A stretch of 64,000 nucleotides of DNA. It comes from Paenibacillus sp. BIHB 4019. Lineage in GTDB: Bacteria > Bacillota > Bacilli > Paenibacillales > Paenibacillaceae. The position numbers and the translations under genes were made by a program. A model generated the notes under the pieces. The model saw only the letters and a program-made list of their open reading frames with translations. It did not search any database and was not told the origin of the DNA. The stretch is from assembly GCF_002741035.1 (NCBI RefSeq), contig NZ_CP016808.1, positions 4,698,501-4,762,500 of the forward strand. The letters run 5' to 3'. Below are positions 59,125 through 64,000 of the stretch, piece after piece; positions within the stretch are counted from its first letter, which is position 1, and every line of letters begins with the position of its first letter.

Positions 59125-60942
59125 ATGGCTGACGTACGTGACCGACAAAAGAAAATTAGAAACTTCTCGATTATCGCGCATATTGACCACGGGAAGTCTA
59201 CGCTTGCGGATCGCATTTTGGAATACACAGGAGCGCTTTCTTCGCGAGAAATGCAAGCTCAGGTGCTGGACCAAATGGATTTGGAGCGGGAGCGCGGCAT
59301 TACAATTAAGCTGCAGGCTGTTCGTCTGACCTATAAGGCGGATGACGGTGTGGAATATTTGCTCAATCTGATTGATACGCCTGGACACGTCGATTTTACA
59401 TATGAAGTTTCCCGCAGCCTTGCTGCTTGCGAAGGCGCGCTGCTCGTTGTAGACGCCGCGCAAGGGATTGAGGCGCAGACGCTTGCGAATGTTTATTTGG
59501 CGCTCGACAACAACCTCGAAATTCTTCCGGTCATCAATAAAATCGATTTGCCAAGCGCAGAGCCAGATCGCGTCAAGCAGGAAATTGAAGATGTTATTGG
59601 GCTGGATGCGAGCGAGGCGGTTCATGCGTCGGCGAAGGCAGGCATTGGCATTAAGGAGATTTTGGAGCAGGTCGTTGCCAAGGTTCCAGCTCCTACAGGT
59701 GATCCTGATCAGCCGCTTAAGGCGCTGATTTTCGACTCTCACTATGATGCGTACAAAGGCGTTATCGTTTACGTCCGGGTTATTGACGGCAGCATCAAGG
59801 CGGGCAAGAAAATCCGTTTTATGGCGACTGGCGCTGAGTTTGAGGTTATTGAGGTTGGCGCGTTCATGCCGCGTATGGGCATTGTGGACGAGCTGGCAGT
59901 CGGTGATGTAGGCTTCGTCGTTGCTGGTATCAAAAATGTAAAAGACACGCGTGTCGGCGATACCGTAACAGAAGCGAAGCGTCCGGCACCGGAAGCACTT
60001 CCGGGCTACCGCCGGATCAATCCAATGGTTTTTTGCGGATTATATCCGATTGAAACACAGGATTACAATGATTTGCGCGAAGCGCTAGAGAAGCTGGAGC
60101 TTAATGATGCTTCGCTGCGCTACGAGCCGGAAACGTCGACAGCGCTAGGCTTTGGCTTCCGCTGCGGCTTCTTGGGCCTCCTGCACATGGAGATTATTCA
60201 GGAGCGTATTGAACGCGAGTTCAATATTCCGCTTATTACGACAGCGCCAAGCGTTATTTACCAAGTAACGCTGACAGATGGAACGGTCATGAGCATCGAC
60301 AATCCGTCCAACCTGCCAGAGCAGGGCAAGCTTGATTTTATCGAGGAGCCTTATGTCAAAGCTGGCATTATCGTACCGAATGATTATGTTGGCGCGATTA
60401 TGGAGCTGTGCCAGAACAAGCGCGGCGAGTTCGTTAACATGGAATATTTGGATACGAACCGCGTCACCATTACGTATGAAATTCCGCTTTCGGAAATAGT
60501 ATATGATTTCTTCGACCAGTTGAAATCAAGCACGAAGGGTTATGCTTCGTTCGACTATGAAGTGTCCGGCTACCGCAAGTCCAACCTTGTGAAGATGGAT
60601 ATTATGCTGAATGGCGAGCAGGTCGATGCCTTGTCTGTCATCGTTCACCGCGATAGAGCGTTTTTCCGCGGCCGGATTATTTGCCAGAAGATGAAGGAGC
60701 TTATCCCTCGTCAAATGTTTGAGGTTCCAATTCAGGCCTCGCTGGGTACCAAGGTTATTGCCCGTGAAACCGTTAAGGCGATGCGTAAAAACGTACTTGC
60801 CAAATGTTACGGAGGCGACATTAGCCGGAAGCGCAAGCTGCTTGAGAAACAAAAAGAGGGCAAGAAGCGCATGAAGCAGGTCGGCAGCGTTGAGGTGCCG
60901 CAGGAAGCGTTCATGGCTGTGCTCAAGATCGACGAAAGCTAG
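59125..60942 (+). CDS. lepA: Elongation factor 4 (LepA)
   Basis: A 605-residue GTPase of the translation-factor family. G motifs: AHIDHGKST (G1), the ERGITI switch I (G2), DTPGHVDF (G3), NKIDLPSAE (G4). The C-terminal part is the LepA-specific domain ([62 protein letters not shown]). LepA binds ribosomes and acts in initiation or biogenesis under stress. The start is ATG 59125 with GGGGG upstream; a GTG at 59107 is in frame. Confidence 0.97.
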   Translation: MADVRDRQKKIRNFSIIAHIDHGKSTLADRILEYTGALSSREMQAQVLDQMDLERERGITIKLQAVRLTYKADDGVEYLLNLIDTPGHVDFTYEVSRSLAACEGALLVVDAAQGIEAQTLANVYLALDNNLEILPVINKIDLPSAEPDRVKQEIEDVIGLDASEAVHASAKAGIGIKEILEQVVAKVPAPTGDPDQPLKALIFDSHYDAYKGVIVYVRVIDGSIKAGKKIRFMATGAEFEVIEVGAFMPRMGIVDELAVGDVGFVVAGIKNVKDTRVGDTVTEAKRPAPEALPGYRRINPMVFCGLYPIETQDYNDLREALEKLELNDASLRYEPETSTALGFGFRCGFLGLLHMEIIQERIEREFNIPLITTAPSVIYQVTLTDGTVMSIDNPSNLPEQGKLDFIEEPYVKAGIIVPNDYVGAIMELCQNKRGEFVNMEYLDTNRVTITYEIPLSEIVYDFFDQLKSSTKGYASFDYEVSGYRKSNLVKMDIMLNGEQVDALSVIVHRDRAFFRGRIICQKMKELIPRQMFEVPIQASLGTKVIARETVKAMRKNVLAKCYGGDISRKRKLLEKQKEGKKRMKQVGSVEVPQEAFMAVLKIDES

Positions 60943-60950
60943 AGGGAGAA

Positions 60951-60974
60951 GGAGAGCCGGGGGCTCTCCTTTTT
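60951..60974 (+). terminator. Intrinsic terminator of lepA
   Basis: GGAGAGCC and GGCTCTCC around GGG, followed by TTTTTA. Confidence 0.88.
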
Positions 60975-61057
60975 ATCATGAGAGAGGCAAGAAGTCGTCC
61001 GCCCTATGACGGAATGGCACTTGAAGAGAGCTTGCCACAGGAAAGCAGGTGTACAGC

Positions 61058-62227
61058 ATGACGATTCATCATGCGCCGCGAGCGCTGTATATTCATATCC
61101 CTTTTTGTACGAATAAGTGCCATTACTGCGATTTTACGTCCTATGTGCTGAAAGGCCAGCCTGTAGACGATTATTTGGATGCGCTGGAGCGCGAAATGGA
61201 GCGTACGATCAGCGTGCTGCCGCCTGAGCAAATCGATACGGTATTCGTAGGCGGAGGTACGCCGACGGTGCTTACACCGCCGCAGATGGAGCGTTTTCTC
61301 GCTGCCGTCCGCAAGCATTTTCCACTTTCACCAGATGTCGAGTTTTCTATGGAAGCCAATCCAGGCACGACGGATGCTGACAAGCTGGCGGCGATGTATG
61401 CCGGTGGGGTGAACCGGATCAGCTTTGGCGTGCAATCGTTTAATAACACGCTGCTGGAGCGGATTGGACGTATTCACAATGTCGAGGACGTATATCGCAG
61501 CTTGGACAATGCAAGAGCAGCAGGCTTTACGAATTTGTCGATCGACCTGATGTTTGGCCTGCCTGGACAGACGGTTGAACTGCTGGCTGACAGCGTGCAG
61601 AAGGCGCTTGCGCTGGAGCTGCCGCATTACTCGCTGTACAGCCTTAAAGTGGAGGAGAATACGTTGTTCCACAAGCTGTATGAGCGCAATGAACTTCCTT
61701 TGCCGACAGAGGATGAAGATTTAAATATGTATTTGCTGCTGATTGAGCAGCTTAAGGCTGGCGGCTACCAGCATTATGAGATAAGCAATTTTGCCCGCCC
61801 GGGCTATGAGAGCAAGCATAATTCAACGTACTGGCGCAATGAGCCTTATTATGGACTCGGAGCCGGTGCTCATGGGTACGCAAATCGCGAGCGCCATGTT
61901 AATATCAAGGGGGTACAGCCTTATATTGACGCGACGCTTGCCCGCCTGCCGCGGCTTGATACGGAGACGATTTCCGAGCTTGAGGCGATGGAGGACTTTA
62001 TGATGGTCGGGCTGCGTCTGTTGGATGGCATTCGTACTGCTGATTTTACCCGCCAATTTGATGGCAAGATGCTCGAAAGCTATTTTGGCCCGATTATTGA
62101 AAAGCATTTGAATGACGGCTTGATGGAGCGTCTGGAGGATGAGCGCGGCGGAGGCTATCGGCTGACCGATAAAGGCGTTTTGCTTGGCAACGAAGTGTTT
62201 GGTTCGTTTATTGGTTTGGAAGTTTAG
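61058..62227 (+). CDS. hemW: Heme chaperone HemW (radical SAM, formerly HemN-like)
   Basis: A 389-residue radical SAM protein. The [4Fe-4S] ligands are Cys17, Cys21 and Cys24 (PFCTNKCHYCDF); the fourth Cys of true HemN (CxxC after the motif) is absent, which points to HemW. Further motifs: FVGGGTPTVL, EANPGTT, RISFGVQSFNNTLLERIGRIH, DLMFGLPGQT and HYEISNFARPGYESKHN. HemW delivers heme to respiratory enzymes. The position between lepA and hrcA is conserved. Start ATG 61058, with AGGTG 6 nt upstream. Confidence 0.95.
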   Translation: MTIHHAPRALYIHIPFCTNKCHYCDFTSYVLKGQPVDDYLDALEREMERTISVLPPEQIDTVFVGGGTPTVLTPPQMERFLAAVRKHFPLSPDVEFSMEANPGTTDADKLAAMYAGGVNRISFGVQSFNNTLLERIGRIHNVEDVYRSLDNARAAGFTNLSIDLMFGLPGQTVELLADSVQKALALELPHYSLYSLKVEENTLFHKLYERNELPLPTEDEDLNMYLLLIEQLKAGGYQHYEISNFARPGYESKHNSTYWRNEPYYGLGAGAHGYANRERHVNIKGVQPYIDATLARLPRLDTETISELEAMEDFMMVGLRLLDGIRTADFTRQFDGKMLESYFGPIIEKHLNDGLMERLEDERGGGYRLTDKGVLLGNEVFGSFIGLEV

Positions 62228-62361
62228 CTAGAGCTGGGCAGGTATGAAAATTTATATTAAGAGTTTTTGAAATTGCCTATTGAGAAAACATGCGTGATGT
62301 TGTATATTTATTCAATGATATGAATATGGTGATGAAACAAGCACCGGATGGGGGGAGCAGC

Positions 62362-62841
62362 ATGAAACTAATGGACAGCTTGCAGGCAGTGTGCAGAAAA
62401 GCAACCAAAGATGATGTTGACGTATTGTTTGATTTAATTCAAGGCTATGCAGAGAAAGGGATCATGCTGCCCCGTACCCGGTATATGCTTGAGTATTCGA
62501 TAAATTCTTTTATAGTAGCGGAAGTAGGCGACCAGGTTGTCGGCTGCGGCTCTCTGACGAAGCTGGGCGATAATTTGATAGAGATCCGGTCACTTGGCAT
62601 GTCGGATGGCTACAAGGGCCTGGGCATAGGCAGCAAGCTCGTTGATGGCTTGCTTGCTGCGGCGAGGGAACAGGGCATTACTAAGGTCATGGCGCTGACG
62701 TATGAGGTTGCTTTTTTTCTGCGGAATGGGTTTACGGTCGTGGATAAAGAAATTTTTCCGGAAAAGGTATGGACCGACTGCGTCAACTGTCCGAAGCAGA
62801 ATGCTTGCGATGAAATCGCCGTGCTGAAAGTGCTGGAGTAG
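62362..62841 (+). CDS. GNAT N-acetyltransferase, ArgA-like
   Basis: A 159-residue GNAT enzyme from ATG 62362 (MKLMDSLQAVCRK), GGGGGGAG upstream; the open frame continues 24 codons further. Acetyl-CoA motif A is IRSLGMSDGYKGLGIGSKLVDGLL (about 73-96). The end FPEKVWTDCVNCPKQNACDEIAV, with three Cys residues, is like the arginine-type amino-acid N-acetyltransferases (glutamate or similar), but substrate assignment is uncertain. No arg genes are adjacent. Confidence 0.85.
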   Translation: MKLMDSLQAVCRKATKDDVDVLFDLIQGYAEKGIMLPRTRYMLEYSINSFIVAEVGDQVVGCGSLTKLGDNLIEIRSLGMSDGYKGLGIGSKLVDGLLAAAREQGITKVMALTYEVAFFLRNGFTVVDKEIFPEKVWTDCVNCPKQNACDEIAVLKVLE

Positions 62842-62884
62842 AGGTTTTTCCGAGCCTCCGCAGGCCATTATAGTGAATCTTCTC

Positions 62885-62985
62885 AAGGTGAAACGGCTGT
62901 CGCCGTCCTTTGGCGGCGCGGCGCGTTTCAGTCCGAAAAATATAAGCCCATTTATAAGTGCAAAACTTATAAATGCTTATATTTC
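62885..62985 (-). repeat. Dispersed two-module repeat, copy E1 (inverted)
   Basis: Module 2 at 62885-62937 (inverse of the leuS-leader copy, 43/45 identical in the core), then module 1 at 62938-62985 (AAATATAAGC...GCTTATATTT). Confidence 0.85.
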
Positions 62986-62990
62986 AAGCA

Positions 62991-63086
62991 AAAACGACTT
63001 CGTCGTCCTTCTGGGACGTGCGAAGAGCTTTGCCCTAGAAATATAAGCCGGAGTATAAGGGTGAAACTTATAAATGCTTATATTTT
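62991..63086 (-). repeat. Dispersed two-module repeat, copy E2 (inverted, degenerate)
   Basis: A second, more diverged module 2 (ACGACTTCGTCGTCCTTCTGG...AGCTTTGCCCTAG) followed by a well-kept module 1 at 63041-63086. With E1 it forms a tandem pair upstream of hrcA. Confidence 0.65.
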
Positions 63087-63109
63087 AAAATAGGCTAACT
63101 AAAAATGCC

Positions 63110-63147
63110 AAACTCACTTGACAATGCTCAAGCGGGTTTGGTATTTT
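63110..63147 (+). promoter_or_regulatory. hrcA promoter overlapping a terminator-like hairpin
   Basis: TTGACA (63118-63123) and TATTTT (63142-63147), 18 bp apart, form a plausible promoter. The same bases form AAACTC-A-CTTGA / TCAAG-C-GGGTTT, a hairpin running into GGTATTTTTG, which would look like a terminator if transcribed from upstream. Confidence 0.5.
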
Positions 63148-63158
63148 TGTATTAACGA

Positions 63159-63185
63159 TTAGCACTCAATCAAGACGAGTGCTAA
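63159..63185. promoter_or_regulatory. CIRCE operator
   Basis: TTAGCACTC, nine bases, GAGTGCTAA: a perfect match to CIRCE, the HrcA binding site. It lies between the promoter and the hrcA start, so the hrcA (and probably grpE-dnaK-dnaJ) operon is autoregulated and heat-induced. Confidence 0.97.
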
Positions 63186-63216
63186 TGACAGAGCCGATGA
63201 CTTGGAGGGAATGCGC

Positions 63217-64000
63217 ATGTTGACGGATAGGCAGCGAATGATTTTAACAGCTATCGTAGATGATTATATCCGCTCGGCTGAGCCGGTCGGTTCACGCAGT
63301 ATTTCTAAGCGCGGCGATGTTGGCTTCAGCCCAGCTACCATTCGTAATGAAATGGCGGATTTGGAGGAGCTTGGATTTCTGGAGCAGCCGCATACGTCGG
63401 CAGGCCGGATTCCTTCTACTAAAGGCTATCGCTATTACGTCGATCATCTGATGAGGATGGAAGAGTTGAACGATGCGGATATGACGAAGGTTCGTTCTTT
63501 TTTCACCGAGCAGATGAGCCAGATGGAGCAGGTTATTCAGCATGCAGCATCGATATTGTCCAGCCTGACGAACTACACGTCGATTTTGCTGGGCCCGGAG
63601 CTGTTTAATACATCGCTGAAGCATTTCAGCCTTGTGCCGCTGGATGAACGTTCTGCGGTTGCCATCATTGTTACCAATACGGGGCGCGTCGAGAATCGCA
63701 CCATTACGCTGCCGTCTGAGGTGAAGATGGAGGAGCTGGAGAAGGTCGTCCATATTTTGAATACGAAGCTTGTCGGCATTCCGTTAGTCCGCTTGAAATC
63801 AAAGCTTTATCTGGAGGTTGGTCAGGAGCTTGAGCGTTACGTCGATCATTGCGAGGAAGTGCTGAGCGTACTGGATCAGGCGCTGCAGCCTGATAATGAT
63901 CATCGCCTGTTTCTGAGTGGAACGACGAACATGCTGACGCAGCCGGAATTCAAAGATGTTGACAAGGTAAAAACGATTTTGGATTTGCTGGAAGAGACGC
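63217..64000 (+). CDS. hrcA: Heat-inducible transcription repressor HrcA (3' end outside window)
   Basis: The first 261 residues are visible. The N-terminal winged helix-turn-helix (MLTDRQRMILTAIVDDYIRSAEPVGSRSISKRGDVGFSPATIRNEMADLEELGFLEQPHTSAGRIPSTKGYRYYVDHL) is diagnostic. HrcA represses class I heat-shock genes through CIRCE, needing GroEL for activity. A CIRCE lies 31 bp upstream of the ATG. I use ATG 63217 because GGAGGG is 7 nt upstream; an ATG two codons earlier is too close. grpE and dnaK probably follow beyond the window. Confidence 0.97.
   Translation, partial: MLTDRQRMILTAIVDDYIRSAEPVGSRSISKRGDVGFSPATIRNEMADLEELGFLEQPHTSAGRIPSTKGYRYYVDHLMRMEELNDADMTKVRSFFTEQMSQMEQVIQHAASILSSLTNYTSILLGPELFNTSLKHFSLVPLDERSAVAIIVTNTGRVENRTITLPSEVKMEELEKVVHILNTKLVGIPLVRLKSKLYLEVGQELERYVDHCEEVLSVLDQALQPDNDHRLFLSGTTNMLTQPEFKDVDKVKTILDLLEET

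Overview
The window is a piece of chromosome from an endospore-forming Bacillota, most likely Paenibacillus or a close relative. Four things point there. The order comER / comEA-comEB-comEC ... holA, rpsT, gpr, spoIIP, lepA, hemW, hrcA is the classical Bacillales arrangement. Sporulation genes are present (gpr, spoIIP, a YjcZ-type small protein). Base composition is about 50% GC by eye, with strong AGGAGG ribosome binding sites and frequent TTG/GTG starts. Regulation is Gram-positive in style: a leucine T-box, CIRCE, GlnR/TnrA-type boxes and 6S RNA. I see no rRNA or tRNA genes, CRISPR arrays, insertion sequences or prophage.

Layout. Positions 1-15,000 hold a DUF92 membrane protein (cut by the left edge), a PepF peptidase with two credible starts, small unknown genes, a cold-shock protein, an unrecognised 518-residue protein with a solenoid-like segment, a YebC/TACO1 protein, an AT-rich NERD-nuclease/SF1-helicase gene that looks foreign, an MFS carrier, a YtpB-type terpene synthase, pfkA and a DUF4015 protein. 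Positions 15,000-22,000 hold a CshA-like RNA helicase, a YesL-like protein, 6S RNA, tpx, a rhomboid protease, a GltC-like LysR regulator, YugP and a MerR regulator. Positions 22,000-26,000 hold an ammonium transporter whose promoter is bracketed by two GlnR/TnrA-type boxes, apparently co-transcribed with a GlnD-like DUF294 nucleotidyltransferase and a DEDDh exonuclease, converging on a JAMM metalloprotease.

Positions 26,000-42,000 are mostly housekeeping: a TlpA-like thioredoxin, an EamA carrier, cimA, a Y-family polymerase, ferredoxin, an L,D-transpeptidase, class-2 pyrD, a RelQ-like alarmone synthetase, an RsuA-family pseudouridine synthase, a second DEAD-box helicase with a repetitive RGG-like tail, a DinB-fold/GNAT fusion, VanZ and lplJ. 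Two very short genes on the minus strand (46 and 30 codons) also lie here. Positions 42,500-64,000 hold T-box-leuS, the comE locus, a repeat-filled 1 kb gap, an ECF sigma/anti-sigma pair, holA, rpsT, gpr, spoIIP, lepA, hemW, a GNAT protein and hrcA (cut by the right edge).

The most interesting non-genic signal is a dispersed two-module intergenic repeat (an AT-rich palindrome followed by a GC-rich module). It occurs at about seven places between 29.5 and 63.1 kb, one of them between the leuS T-box terminator and the leuS start codon. Other unusual points are a 15-bp tandem array in the comEC downstream gap, a triplicated stop-codon repeat behind yebC, a ComEA with a long disordered linker in place of the usual SLBB domain, and the amtB-DUF294-exonuclease cluster. 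I found no clear-cut new multi-gene defence system; the NERD-helicase is the only defence-like gene and it stands alone.
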